Shown here: one piece after another, positions 18,026-27,576 of the stretch
How positions within the stretch are numbered: the first letter of the stretch is position 1
Layout: each line of letters opens with the position of its first letter
NCBI GenBank assembly: GCA_021773645.1
Contig: JAJFJU010000010.1
Span: 124,001-188,000, forward strand
DNA length: 64,000 nt
Direction of reading: 5' to 3'
From: Gammaproteobacteria bacterium
GTDB taxonomy: Bacteria > Pseudomonadota > Gammaproteobacteria > HK1
Position numbers and translations under genes: made by a program
The notes under the pieces: generated by a model
The model's input: only the letters and a program-made list of their open reading frames with translations
What the model was told of the DNA's origin: nothing
Database searches by the model: none

Positions 18026-18529
18026 ATGAAAATTGTGACGCTTGGTGTGGGTGCATTGTTGCTATTGGTGAATATTTCCAGCTATGCGGGCGAGCCTATC
18101 GCGACTTCAGTGGCGCGTGAGGCGGCCCGGGCTGCATTCAGCGAGTTGGAGCGGCAGTTTATTGACCGCTATTTCGGCAAGCGGGAGCCGGTGCGAGAAG
18201 ATGAATTAAAGGATGAGCATCGACACGAGAAGAAGCACAAGAAATATAAGGGGCATAAAAAGCATAAAAAGCACGACAAGCACCACAAAGATCGGCCGCA
18301 TGGATTGGCGAAAAAGAAGGCCTTGCCGCCGGGGCTTGCTCGTCAGCTGAAACGTAATGGAAAGCTTCCGCCTGGACTAGAAAAACGTCAGCTGCCTGGC
18401 GATTTGCATGATCGTTTGCCGGTACCGCCTGCCGGGCACGAGCGGGTTGTCGTCGGCCAAGATGTGGTTCTGATAGAAACTGCTAGTGGGTTGATCCGCG
18501 ACATTATCCGCGATGTGGTGCGCCGTTAA
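18026..18529 (+). CDS. Secreted His/Lys-rich protein with CigR/RcnB-like C-terminus
   Basis: A 167-residue exported protein. A signal peptide (IVTLGVGALLLLVNISSYAG) is followed by a short region, then a stretch near residues 65-95 made almost only of H, K and D/E (HEKKHKKYKGHKKHKKH). The C-terminus has the repeated LPPGLARQLKRNGKLPPGL motif and GHERVVVGQDVVLIETASGLI, which resembles CigR of Salmonella and the RcnB family. The histidine-rich stretch could bind metal; this is inference. ATG 18026 is chosen because GAGGGATGGCG lies before it. It directly precedes the kinase gene. Confidence 0.7.
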   Translation: MKIVTLGVGALLLLVNISSYAGEPIATSVAREAARAAFSELERQFIDRYFGKREPVREDELKDEHRHEKKHKKYKGHKKHKKHDKHHKDRPHGLAKKKALPPGLARQLKRNGKLPPGLEKRQLPGDLHDRLPVPPAGHERVVVGQDVVLIETASGLIRDIIRDVVRR

Positions 18530-18571
18530 AGCGCGGGAAACACTCTGATGGGGGAGCGAGGGATTCCTAGC

Positions 18572-20449
18572 ATGTCTCCTCCTGAACTCGCATTGCCGCC
18601 TGGCTTCGAATTGCTCTGGTACCGGCTTGAGCGGGTGCTGGGGCAAGGTGGTTTCGGCATCACTTATCTCGCCCGGGATACCAATCTCAATACCCAGGTA
18701 GCGATCAAGGAGTTTCTCGCCACCGCCTTTGCTACTCGCGGCCCGGATGCCACGGTGGTGCCACTCACCGCGAGTCACCGCGAGGATTTTGCCTGGGGAC
18801 TGGAGCGCTTCATCACCGAGGGGCAGACCTTGGCACGCTTCGACCACCCCGCCATCGTCAGTGTCCATTCGGTTTTCGAGGCCAATCAGACCGCTTATAT
18901 GGTGATGCGCTACGAGCAAGGAGAGTCTCTTGCCGAAATGCTGGCGGGCAAGCAGGACTTTCCGGAAACTCAGCTAGTAGCGATGGTGCTGCAATTACTG
19001 GAGGGCCTTGAACAGGTGCATAAGGCCGGTTTTATCCACCGGGATATCAAGCCTGCCAATATTTATATCCACGCAGACGGTAGCCCGGTGTTACTGGATT
19101 TCGGCGCCGCCCGCCAAGCCTTGGGAGTGCATACCCAGATTCTTACCACCATGGTGTCACCCGGTTATGCCCCCATAGAACAATATGCATCCTCCAGTGC
19201 CAGTCAGGGGCCGTGGACGGATATTTATGCCTTCGCGGCTACCCTTTACCGAATGGTGATGGGCACCGCACCATTGTCTGCGGTGGATCGTAGCAAGGTA
19301 ATTCTCGATACCGGGCGAGATCCCTTGATACTGGCACAGGATGCTGCGGCAGGCGGTTACAGTGCCTCCCTGTTGGCCGCTATCGATCACGGTCTTGCTT
19401 TCCGAGAGGGAGATCGTTCGCAGACCATTGCGCACTGGCGTGCCGAATTGTTGGGGCAGGGTGAAGTCACGGTTCCGCCCGTATTTACGCACGATCCGGA
19501 AGCGGAAACCGTACGACGGGTCGAGGTGCCAACGGAGAAAATCACCGCTCCGAAGGAAGCTGAGACAGCCGTCGTCCTTCCAAAAAAGCGGCGTAACTGG
19601 TTCCGGGTGACGGCCGTGCTGCTACTCGTATTCCTGGTACTTGTGGTCCTTGGTTTCTTGGGAAAAAAGAACAAGAGGGCTTCAAAAATAGCGGATTTGG
19701 ATACGGTTGAGATCGCTGAAACCATCCGTTCACAACCGCAGGGTGTTGCCGCTGTACTTGCCGCCGCCGCGCAGGATCTCGATGCGCTACGCCTGACCAT
19801 TCCCATAGGCAACAATGCTTGGGAAAAGTACCGCGAGGTGTTAGCGCGGGAGCCCGAAAATCGGGCGGCACAGGATGGGTTGCGAAAGATTGTGAAGGCC
19901 TATATAGGGCTTGCAAAGGACGCCGTAAGCAAAGGTGAGCTTGGGCGTGCAGATGATTATCTACGGCGGGCCGCGCTGGTCTTGCCAGATGACCGACGTT
20001 TGCAGAGCGTCCGTGAGCGCTTGGCGGCAGCGCGTGCCCCCGCGCCGATTGAGCTGGCACCGGCATCGGAGCCACGCCGTCAGCAAAGTCTGGATAAGAA
20101 GAGTCAAAAACATCTGCAAGAGGCACGCAAGGCCGCGGATAAAAAGGATTACCGCAAGGCCGCACGACTGCTGGCCAAGGTGGCGGAAAAAGGCAGCCCC
20201 GAGGCGCAATACTGGCTTGGGGCTCTGTATACCACTGGCCGTGGAGTCAAGCAGGATTATGCCGAGGCCGCCCGACTGTTTCGGGCCTCAGCCGAGAGTG
20301 GCTTCCCCCAGGCCCAGCATAATCTCGCGGTACTGCTGGACAACGGGCGTGGGCTCGCTCGGGATCCGGGCGCGGCATGGCGCTGGTATCAGCGCGCCGC
20401 AGCCCAGGGATTTCAGCCTGCTATCGAGGCCTTGGCCAAACGCCGTTAG
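18572..20449 (+). CDS. Membrane-anchored Ser/Thr protein kinase with Sel1 repeats
   Basis: Hanks-type protein kinase. Visible elements: glycine loop GQGGFGITY at residues 24-32, lysine VAIK at 46, catalytic HRDIKPANI near 156, DFGAARQ near 176 and SPGYAPIEQY. A membrane segment (AVLLLVFLVLVVLGFLG) follows at about 345-362. The outer part starts with a helical TPR-like region and ends in two Sel1 repeats (AQYWLGALYTTGRGVKQDYAEA and a second with AQHNLAVLLDNGRG). The kinase is predicted inside and the repeats outside the membrane. ATG 18548 is an alternative start. It may be cotranscribed with the CigR-like gene. Confidence 0.9.
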   Translation: MSPPELALPPGFELLWYRLERVLGQGGFGITYLARDTNLNTQVAIKEFLATAFATRGPDATVVPLTASHREDFAWGLERFITEGQTLARFDHPAIVSVHSVFEANQTAYMVMRYEQGESLAEMLAGKQDFPETQLVAMVLQLLEGLEQVHKAGFIHRDIKPANIYIHADGSPVLLDFGAARQALGVHTQILTTMVSPGYAPIEQYASSSASQGPWTDIYAFAATLYRMVMGTAPLSAVDRSKVILDTGRDPLILAQDAAAGGYSASLLAAIDHGLAFREGDRSQTIAHWRAELLGQGEVTVPPVFTHDPEAETVRRVEVPTEKITAPKEAETAVVLPKKRRNWFRVTAVLLLVFLVLVVLGFLGKKNKRASKIADLDTVEIAETIRSQPQGVAAVLAAAAQDLDALRLTIPIGNNAWEKYREVLAREPENRAAQDGLRKIVKAYIGLAKDAVSKGELGRADDYLRRAALVLPDDRRLQSVRERLAAARAPAPIELAPASEPRRQQSLDKKSQKHLQEARKAADKKDYRKAARLLAKVAEKGSPEAQYWLGALYTTGRGVKQDYAEAARLFRASAESGFPQAQHNLAVLLDNGRGLARDPGAAWRWYQRAAAQGFQPAIEALAKRR

Positions 20450-20616
20450 CATTGAAGGCCGTGCGGCAGCGTTGCCGCGCGCAGGCGGCGCTTGTTCAAG
20501 TTCGGGTATGGATGTAGTATCCGGCCGCAACTGATTGTTAAAAAAAGAGTTTATTCTTATTGAAGCTTGCCTGGGGAGGGGGAGTGGATACCTTTATAAA
20601 AGGCCGCGTGGGGACG

Positions 20617-22116
20617 ATGGCAAGCCGGTGTGTCGGGCGCATGATCTGTGCTTCCCTGCTGTTCTCATCCGCAGGCCTCAATGCCGCCATCATCAGTGGT
20701 TCCATCAGCAATTGGGTGGAGAGCGGCCCGCTCATGACCATTGGCGATGGTACGAATCATGTCAACCTCTATTGGTCCATCAATACCACCGACCGGGGCT
20801 GGTTCTACGGTACCAATTTCACTGGTGACAGCGATGTGGCTTTTGCTGCCGGGGTGTCGGATATCACCCAGATCACCAATGCCGGGGCACTTACTTATAC
20901 CAACATAAATTTACCTAACCCCCACTGTGACCCTGCTTGTGCCGCTCACGGGGTGCCTGGTGTGGGCGAATTTATCGTTTGGAAGAATACCGCCACCGGC
21001 CATTTCGGTGCCTTGCGTATAGATGATATTCATCCTGGTGCAACCGTTGACGAGCTCGACGGCACGTGGTGGTTTGAAACATTGGCCACAGGTGATTTTA
21101 CCGGTGCGACCATACCGGCGCCGGTTCCCGGCGTGGAGGTGGTTTCCGAGGTGCCCGCCGAGCGGGCGAGTAGCACCACCACGACCACCGAGATCCTGAA
21201 ACAGGGGTTGGCCCAAGTTGCAGTATCCATGAGCAACCGTATCGGTTCTGTACTATCTGGAAAGCGACAGCGGACCGGGTTCAAGCTACCGGTTTCCAAT
21301 AACCTGCTGCTGGAAACCGGCACAGGTTTGTCGGCGGGTGATGCTTCGGGAAACTTAGGAGTCTGGGCCAGCTATGGGCACATGGATATCCGCAATAATT
21401 TTGTCTCAACGGCTTTTGCCGCGGATATGGATAGTATCGTAACGGGCGTGGACTACCTCACCCCGGATAATCTGCTTATTGGTGTTGCCCTCTCCTACGA
21501 GAAACAGGATGTTGTCACATTCTTCAATGTGGGATCGCAGAAGGTGCACGGTTACACGGTGGCTCCCTATCTGGGCTATTTGCTCAATGACACCTTCAGT
21601 GTGGATCTGACGCTGGGCTACTCAAGTTCGGATATCAAACAAAGCCGTACCTTGGCGGGCGCAATGATTAACGGGAAACAGGATTCCCGTCGGCTCTTTG
21701 GTGCTGCAAATCTCAATGGCGTGACCGGCTTCGGTAATTGGCTCGTGACCGGAAATATTGGTTATCTTTATGCCAAGGATGAGTTGCGATCCTTTACGGA
21801 GAGCAATGGACTGCTAAACCCCAAATCCACCGTCAAGCTTGGTCAGGGGCGTATCGGTGGAGAACTCGCATACTCCTTCGGGGAATGGGAGCCCTATGCG
21901 AGTGTTGCTATGGTGCGGGATTTCGTGACTACTGAGGTGCAGGTAGGTGCCGGGGTTCCTGCTCCCTCCGATGACCGGGATGAAATGCAGTTTGGGTTTG
22001 GGCTGCGACTATTTAGCAAGCGGGGCATATCAGGCAATGCGGGCTGGGTAACGACCCGAGGGCGAGACAATGTGGATAGTGATGTCTACTCGGTAACCCT
22101 CAGAGTTGATTTCTAG
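20617..22116 (+). CDS. Outer-membrane autotransporter-type beta-barrel protein
   Basis: About 499 residues. A signal peptide (MICASLLFSSAGLNA) is followed by a passenger-like region of about 150 residues, then a threonine-rich patch (SSTTTTTEIL), then a C-terminal barrel domain of about 280 residues with the autotransporter pattern (LGVWASYGHMDI, SIVTGVDYLTPDNLLIGVALSYE, GYTVAPYLGYLLN). The protein ends in aromatic F (VTLRVDF), the usual outer-membrane barrel signal. The passenger is short with a few cysteines (HCDPACAAHG). ATG 20617 is chosen; a TTG at 20560 would extend it with an atypical N-terminus. The stop overlaps the convergent Lon gene by 17 bases. Confidence 0.82.
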   Translation: MASRCVGRMICASLLFSSAGLNAAIISGSISNWVESGPLMTIGDGTNHVNLYWSINTTDRGWFYGTNFTGDSDVAFAAGVSDITQITNAGALTYTNINLPNPHCDPACAAHGVPGVGEFIVWKNTATGHFGALRIDDIHPGATVDELDGTWWFETLATGDFTGATIPAPVPGVEVVSEVPAERASSTTTTTEILKQGLAQVAVSMSNRIGSVLSGKRQRTGFKLPVSNNLLLETGTGLSAGDASGNLGVWASYGHMDIRNNFVSTAFAADMDSIVTGVDYLTPDNLLIGVALSYEKQDVVTFFNVGSQKVHGYTVAPYLGYLLNDTFSVDLTLGYSSSDIKQSRTLAGAMINGKQDSRRLFGAANLNGVTGFGNWLVTGNIGYLYAKDELRSFTESNGLLNPKSTVKLGQGRIGGELAYSFGEWEPYASVAMVRDFVTTEVQVGAGVPAPSDDRDEMQFGFGLRLFSKRGISGNAGWVTTRGRDNVDSDVYSVTLRVDF

Positions 22117-24556
22117 GCACTATGAGCCGCGTCTCCGGTATCGTCTCACCCGTAGCAATAGCCAGCTGCCAGTATTCTCCCGCGCGTTCCTCTGCAATTC
22201 CCAGCAGGCTGTCCGCCGGATACAGACCCTCTTCATCCCGTTCTCCAGAGTGGTATCCGCTAAGGATGATAAGGGCCTCTTCAATGGTCTCTACAGCGTA
22301 GATCTGAAAGCGGCCCTTGGCACAGGCCGCGATTACGTCGGAACGCAACATCAGGTCGCGGACATTGGCGCGGGGAATGATTGCTCCCTGGGTGCCACTG
22401 AGCCCCATGTCCTTGCAGACATCAAAGAAGCCCTCCAGTTTTTCACTTACTGCCCCCACAGGTTGAACATGGCCCAGTTGATCGATGGCTCCGGTGAGTG
22501 CGATATCCTGGCGTAGCGGAATATTAGTGAGGGCGCTGAGCAGGCAGCAGGCCTCTGCCGCCGAAGCGGAATCGCCGTCGATACCCCCGTAGGTCTGTTC
22601 AAACGCGATGGAGGCGCTAAAGGCCAGCGGATGATCGGTTTTTAATAGATGTCGGAGTAAGCCACCAAGGATGTAGAAGCCTTTGGTATGCAGCGCACCG
22701 CTTAATTCCGCTTCACGCTCGATGTTGATGGTGCCCGCGGTGCCGGCACCGATGGTGGCGGTAATGCGTGCAGGAAAGCCGTAGGTAATAGGTCCGGCAC
22801 GGCTGACCGCGAGGCCGTTGACTTGCCCCACCACCGTGCCACTGGTCTGGATACGGATGGTGCCGTCGCTGATGTATTCCCGAAAACGCCGTGCCGGCAG
22901 ATCGGCACGACCTCGCATCAGTCGTGTCGCCTCATGGATATCGGCATCACGTACTACCTTTTGCCTGGATTTTTGCGCTATAAAGGCGGCCTCTCGGGCG
23001 ATATCGGCTAGGCGCCCAAAACGTGCGGTGAGGCGGTCCTGACGGGCCGCCACTCGTGCTCCTTGTTCGGCAATGGCCGCCATTGCTCCGCGGTCGAAGG
23101 GCAGAAGTTTTTCCTCGCTGGCGATGCGGGCGAGTACTGCGGCATACATTTCAAGTCCTTCTGCATCCTGTGGAATGGTGGTGTCAAAGTCCGCCAACAC
23201 TTTGAATAGATGGGGGAAATCTGTATCGTAGGCATCCAGTAAGGCGTAAGTTTCCGGATCCCCCAGCAGTACCACCTTGAGTTGTATCTCAATGGGTTCT
23301 GGTTGCAACGAGGGACCGAACCAGGGCCATTGAAATTCTGGGGGTACGATTTCCAGCTTGCCTGTCCTGAGTGCACGCACCAACACCTTCCAGGCACCGG
23401 ATTCCATCAGCAAATCATGCACTTCCAACACCAGGTAGCCACCATCGGCGCGTAGTATGGCTCCGGCGCGAATCAGGGAATGGTCTGCAACTGCACGGCC
23501 GTCGGCACCATAACTACGCTCGATGGTACCCAGCAGATTGCGCATGGTAGGCGTGATTTCCATGACGATGGGGTGGCGCTCTCCGGGGGAGTGTGCAGAC
23601 AGCAGATTGACCTGGTAGCGATGCAGGAATCCTTCATCACCTTTGGCCATTGCACCCTGATTGAGGATGACATCTTCTTCCAGTTCGGCGAGAAAACAAT
23701 CGATCGCCTCGTGGTTGAAGGACTGTCTTACTTCCGTTGTTTCGTCACTAAGCGCATTGCGAATTTCTGCTTCCAAAAGTGCCTGCAATGCCTTGCGATG
23801 GCTTCTGTGTACCTCCATTAACCGGGTGGTTACTTTGTCGAAATCTCGTGTATGGGCGGAGATGCCGGCAAGGATTTCCTTGACCGCTTTCTCGTCGAGT
23901 TTGCCGCTGGCCTGCAAGCGTGCAAATTCAGTGGGCGGTACCGGCTGACCTTTAATGAGCGGCATGATCATCGGTTGCTGGCTGGTGCCTGCCGTCACCG
24001 TGACCAAGGTGAGATCATCCTCGCGCAATTGTTTGTCGAAGGGAGCTGTGAGGGCGTTAGCGTCGGCCTGGGCGGCTTCTTCCAGCGTACTGCGCTTGAC
24101 CTGCAGGGTGTCCGAGGTGAGTACCTTGGGTAACTCGTTCTGGATGAAGCTGATGAGTTCGTCGATACGCTGGCGGAAGCGCTCTCCCAGTCCGGGCGTC
24201 AGGCTAATAAGACGGGGACGTTCGGGAGCCAAAAAATTATGCACATAGCAGCGCTCCGGTGCGGGCCGCAAGGGACAGTCCTGGGACTCCAGCAGTTCCT
24301 TCAACAGGGTCATGCGCCCGGTGCCGGTGAGCCCACGAACAAATATGTTTTGGCCGGGCGCGGTGGTGGAGAGGCCAAAATTAAGCGCCTCTACCGCTTT
24401 GTCCTGGCCGATTACCTGGGCGACGGGCTCTACATCCTGGGTAGTCTTGAACTTGAATTGGGCCGGATCACAGTGCCAGTGCAAAGCCTCCACTGGCACC
24501 TTGAGTCGGTCAACGTATTGCGTTGCGGACGTAGACTTTCCTTTCGGGTTAGACAT
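22100..24556 (-). CDS. Lon-family ATP-dependent protease (LonH/YcbZ-like AAA protein)
   Basis: An 818-residue AAA protease. The nucleotide-binding loop near residue 75 is GLTGTGRMTLL and AILRADGGYLVLEVHDLL marks the later AAA part. The C-terminal Lon proteolytic domain has the serine in GGIDGDSASAAEACCLLSAL and the lysine in PVGAVSEKLEGFFD, the Ser-Lys dyad. The N-terminus lacks the Lon substrate-binding domain and starts ALHWHCDPAQFKFKTT, as in the YcbZ-like group. A GCAGGAGG ribosome binding site lies just before the ATG. Predicted cytoplasmic protein quality control. Confidence 0.9.
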   Translation of the reverse strand: MSNPKGKSTSATQYVDRLKVPVEALHWHCDPAQFKFKTTQDVEPVAQVIGQDKAVEALNFGLSTTAPGQNIFVRGLTGTGRMTLLKELLESQDCPLRPAPERCYVHNFLAPERPRLISLTPGLGERFRQRIDELISFIQNELPKVLTSDTLQVKRSTLEEAAQADANALTAPFDKQLREDDLTLVTVTAGTSQQPMIMPLIKGQPVPPTEFARLQASGKLDEKAVKEILAGISAHTRDFDKVTTRLMEVHRSHRKALQALLEAEIRNALSDETTEVRQSFNHEAIDCFLAELEEDVILNQGAMAKGDEGFLHRYQVNLLSAHSPGERHPIVMEITPTMRNLLGTIERSYGADGRAVADHSLIRAGAILRADGGYLVLEVHDLLMESGAWKVLVRALRTGKLEIVPPEFQWPWFGPSLQPEPIEIQLKVVLLGDPETYALLDAYDTDFPHLFKVLADFDTTIPQDAEGLEMYAAVLARIASEEKLLPFDRGAMAAIAEQGARVAARQDRLTARFGRLADIAREAAFIAQKSRQKVVRDADIHEATRLMRGRADLPARRFREYISDGTIRIQTSGTVVGQVNGLAVSRAGPITYGFPARITATIGAGTAGTINIEREAELSGALHTKGFYILGGLLRHLLKTDHPLAFSASIAFEQTYGGIDGDSASAAEACCLLSALTNIPLRQDIALTGAIDQLGHVQPVGAVSEKLEGFFDVCKDMGLSGTQGAIIPRANVRDLMLRSDVIAACAKGRFQIYAVETIEEALIILSGYHSGERDEEGLYPADSLLGIAEERAGEYWQLAIATGETIPETRLIVPRNQL

Positions 24557-24698
24557 AGCAAACCTCCTGCCCTAAGTATTGTTCAAAAACTGGAAAATCC
24601 CAGCGCTATTAAGGGAGGTTTGTAGCGTCAGGTAGCGGCAATTTGTAAATTGTTATGTTTCACGAGTCAGGTCAGATGTGTAAAAGTTACCAGTAACA

Positions 24699-25955
24699 AT
24701 GATTCAGCTAAGACAGCAGCAAGGCCCCATTCAGCACGAAGTACATTTTTGCTACAACTTGGCAGGTTATGGTGCGGACCGAAGTATGTTGACCTTGTTG
24801 CAGGGGTTGGCAAAACACGAGCCGGAAGTTCGGCGCACGCTGTTATTGGTGAAACCTCCGGGAGCCATGAGAGCCGAATTACCGGCCGAAATTGGGCTCG
24901 GAATGCTGGATCACGAACCCGCCCCGGATGAGGAGCGAACGGGATGGGTCTGGCGGCTGTTGGCTCGAGGCCTGCCGTTTCGCCTTTCCCACTGGTTGTG
25001 GATGGCGGGTTGGCAGTTGCGTTTGCACTATCGCGTGCTGAAACAAATGCCGCAGCGACTGCACGAACTCCGTCCTGATTTGGTGGTAAGCCATACCTAT
25101 GGCTCCGGTGCCACTGCCCTGGTGTGTCGGGCAATGGGAATTCCCTGTGTGGTGTACATTCATGGATGGATTCGGCGCCATACCTACGGTCCTTATCGAT
25201 GGCTGACGGTGCGCGGTATTCGGTGCGCGAGCCACGTGATCGCTATTTCCCGTTTACATGCTGATGATCTGATTGGAAATCAGCGTATCCCGTCGGAGCG
25301 GGTATCCGTTCAATACAATAGCCTGGATCTTGAAGATATAAAGGTGCGGCTGGAGGGGCGGGACACCGTGGATTGGCCACCAGATTCTACTGTGCCGCTG
25401 GTGCTCAATCTGGCTCGCTACTATCCTGAAAAAGGGCTGGATGTTTTGCTTGATGCCTTTGCCCTGTTGCTCCGGCAGCGCCCCGCCTACTTGCTGTTAT
25501 GCGGCGACGGGCCGGAGTTGCCTCGCCTTCGCGCTCAGGCCGTTCGCCTCGGGATTAGCCAGCAAGTAAAGTTTCTGGATTGGGTGGCGGATCCATTTCC
25601 ACTTTTGAAGCGCGCCAGCCTGTATGTGCTTGCCTCCCGTTGGGAGGTGCTTTCACGCTCGCTACTGGAGGCCCAGGCCGCGGGACTTGCCGTGGTTAGC
25701 ACCGACCATCCACTCAGCGCCCGCGAGGCAGTTAGTGAGCACTCGGCCATCTTGGTGCCTGTAGATGATGCGGTGGCCCTGGCAGAGGCAATGTTCAAGG
25801 TTCTGGATGACCCGGAGCTTGCGGTACGCATGGGTGTTGCCGGGCAAAAATACGCTGTGCGTTTTTCACAGCAACGTCAGATCGCTGCCTATTTCGCACT
25901 ACGCCAACAGCTGCTAGGTGAAGCTGGCAAGACAGCCCCCCAGATGCTGGACTAA
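24699..25955 (+). CDS. Glycosyltransferase family 4
   Basis: A 418-residue GT-B glycosyltransferase. The N-terminal acceptor domain starts EVHFCYNLAGYGADRSM. The C-terminal domain has LNLARYYPEKGLDVLLDAFALL, LLCGDGPELPRLRAQA, and an EX7E motif in WEVLSRSLLEAQAAG, all hallmarks of GT4 retaining enzymes. Donor and acceptor are unknown. The region before the ATG holds the near-palindrome GTTACCAGTAAC (24685-24696) in place of a clear ribosome binding site. First gene of a possible three-gene unit with the diiron oxygenase and GNAT genes. Confidence 0.9.
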   Translation: MIQLRQQQGPIQHEVHFCYNLAGYGADRSMLTLLQGLAKHEPEVRRTLLLVKPPGAMRAELPAEIGLGMLDHEPAPDEERTGWVWRLLARGLPFRLSHWLWMAGWQLRLHYRVLKQMPQRLHELRPDLVVSHTYGSGATALVCRAMGIPCVVYIHGWIRRHTYGPYRWLTVRGIRCASHVIAISRLHADDLIGNQRIPSERVSVQYNSLDLEDIKVRLEGRDTVDWPPDSTVPLVLNLARYYPEKGLDVLLDAFALLLRQRPAYLLLCGDGPELPRLRAQAVRLGISQQVKFLDWVADPFPLLKRASLYVLASRWEVLSRSLLEAQAAGLAVVSTDHPLSAREAVSEHSAILVPVDDAVALAEAMFKVLDDPELAVRMGVAGQKYAVRFSQQRQIAAYFALRQQLLGEAGKTAPQMLD

Positions 25956-25985
25956 CATGCAGCTGTAAGCCTTCGGAGATGTGAG

Positions 25986-26942
25986 ATGTCAGGTGGTAGG
26001 GGTGTTCCTTCAAGTTTATTAAACCGTATTGATATTGAGGTAGCTCGTCTCAAGGACACGCGGTTGAAGCCGGCGGTTATTGCTGATGGTGAGCACCCGG
26101 ATCCCGCTATCCCCTGGATTCCTGAAACCCTCGTTCCGCTATGGGGAACGGCCGGCTACAAGCAGCTTAGTGATGAGCAGCGCCTGCGTTATAACCACTA
26201 CTACGCCTTACAGATGCTTGAGCAGTTCATCTGGATTGAGAATGCACTCGCGCTGGGCCCGCTGCGGATGTTGCTCGCGGGCACTCGGAAACCGGGGCTC
26301 GTTCGTATTATCCAGTCCTTTATTGCGGACGAGGTAGACCATAGTGCGGCGCTTTGGGAACTGGCCAACAGGGCGCGGCCGGACCTCTATTGCGGCCAGC
26401 ACCACCTTCTATTCCAGCCTCCGGCCAGAGTTCGCTTTCTGGCCTTTTTGATGGGCCGATTTCCCTCATTGTTATCTGGCTGGACGCTGTTTCTCAATGT
26501 TCTTGAAGAACATACGTTGGTGCTACACCGTGAGTACAAGCAGGCTGGAAATACGGTGGATTCGCTGTTTGCCCGGATCCATTTTCTGCATGCTCAGGAC
26601 GAGGCACGTCACTGCAGTATGGATTCTTTACTTGGGGCCTGGCTGATAGAGGGGCAGACTGGCTGGCAGCAGCAATTGAACGCCCGGGCTTTGGAAGGCT
26701 TGATGGCCGTTTATTACGACACGGATTGGGGATGGAAGCAGTCTCTGGAGCAATTGGTGAAAGACTTTCCAGAACTGCGTGACGATTTGTCGGATTTGCT
26801 CCGGGATGCCTCTTCAAGTCGTGGTCGGGGATATCTTGAACACCTCTTTGACTCAAAGACTGTTCCTATAACCACGCGTAATCGCAATCGACATACCATG
26901 CTGGATCAGGCTGTGACCCGCGTGTTGCGTCGAGCGTCCTAG
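25986..26942 (+). CDS. AurF-like diiron N-oxygenase / ferritin-like oxygenase
   Basis: A 318-residue all-helical protein with the diiron ligand pattern of AurF (p-aminobenzoate N-oxygenase). Visible ligands: E in QFIWIENALA, ExxH in IADEVDHSAALW, E in NVLEEHTLVLH, and the HxxxExxH set in HFLHAQDEARHCSM. The spacing of the last three (H, +4 E, +7 H) equals that of AurF H223, E227 and H230 as I recall them. Known relatives oxidise aryl amines or other small molecules. GGAGATGTGAG precedes the ATG. It is flanked by a glycosyltransferase and a GNAT gene, so the product may be a modified small molecule or sugar; the substrate is not inferable. Confidence 0.78.
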   Translation: MSGGRGVPSSLLNRIDIEVARLKDTRLKPAVIADGEHPDPAIPWIPETLVPLWGTAGYKQLSDEQRLRYNHYYALQMLEQFIWIENALALGPLRMLLAGTRKPGLVRIIQSFIADEVDHSAALWELANRARPDLYCGQHHLLFQPPARVRFLAFLMGRFPSLLSGWTLFLNVLEEHTLVLHREYKQAGNTVDSLFARIHFLHAQDEARHCSMDSLLGAWLIEGQTGWQQQLNARALEGLMAVYYDTDWGWKQSLEQLVKDFPELRDDLSDLLRDASSSRGRGYLEHLFDSKTVPITTRNRNRHTMLDQAVTRVLRRAS

Positions 26943-26951
26943 AGACGGCCA

Positions 26952-27576
26952 GTGCACATGCTCCGACGCCTGCTCATCTATCGTAGCGATTTACGGGAAA
27001 TGAGTTGGTTTCGGCGCGGCCAGCCTGCGCCTATGCCAAGCAGTGATGAGCGGGTGGAAATGCGCTGGGTGGACGAGGCTGCGTGGTTGGATAACCCTGC
27101 CATATTGCCTACCGCGTCACCTGTTGTACGGCAGCGATATGTCGCGCATGGCCGTTGCCTGGTAGGCATAGACCGGATCTCTGGCAAGACCGTTTACCAC
27201 CTGTGGTTGAGCACTGGATCGGCTTATATCGACTGGATATTCCGAACACTCACTGCACCTGGGGACGGTGTGCTGATCTTTGATGTTTGGGTTGACCCTT
27301 CTCTGCGAGGTAGCGCTGTGCATCGATTGGGGACGGCCCGCCATAGAGGCTGGTGTGGAGGAACACGAATACCCCTCTTTTGCCACCCTGTACGCACGCA
27401 TGGGGCTTGGAATCTGCCTGCCTCTTTATGTGCTGGCGGGATTACGATTGGGCTCAAGATTCTCGTTTCATTGGCGAGGGTCGCCGCCTGCCCGCCTGCA
27501 GGAATTCGGGGTGCGGCTGAGAAGCCGATATCCGGAACGCTCGCCTGACAGCCATCCACTTCCCGTGAGCTTATGA
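26952..27576 (+). pseudogene. GNAT-like N-acetyltransferase, probably frameshifted
   Basis: The first 120 codons from GTG 26952 read as the N-terminal part of a GNAT protein, ending in GVLIFDVWVDPSLRGS, the usual acetyl-CoA binding region. After about 27330 that frame becomes meaningless and runs to 27548. The +1 frame from about 27333 to 27576 reads AIEAGVEEHEYPSFATLYARMGLG, the expected C-terminal half of a GNAT domain. Removing one G from the GGGG run at 27329-27332 joins the halves. Either the gene is broken or the run is a sequencing error. It follows the oxygenase gene after 9 bases. Confidence 0.65.

Noticed and set aside
24557-24698. Heat-shock promoter for the Lon-family gene
   Set aside because: No adequate CTTGAA / CCCCAT pair with correct spacing was found.
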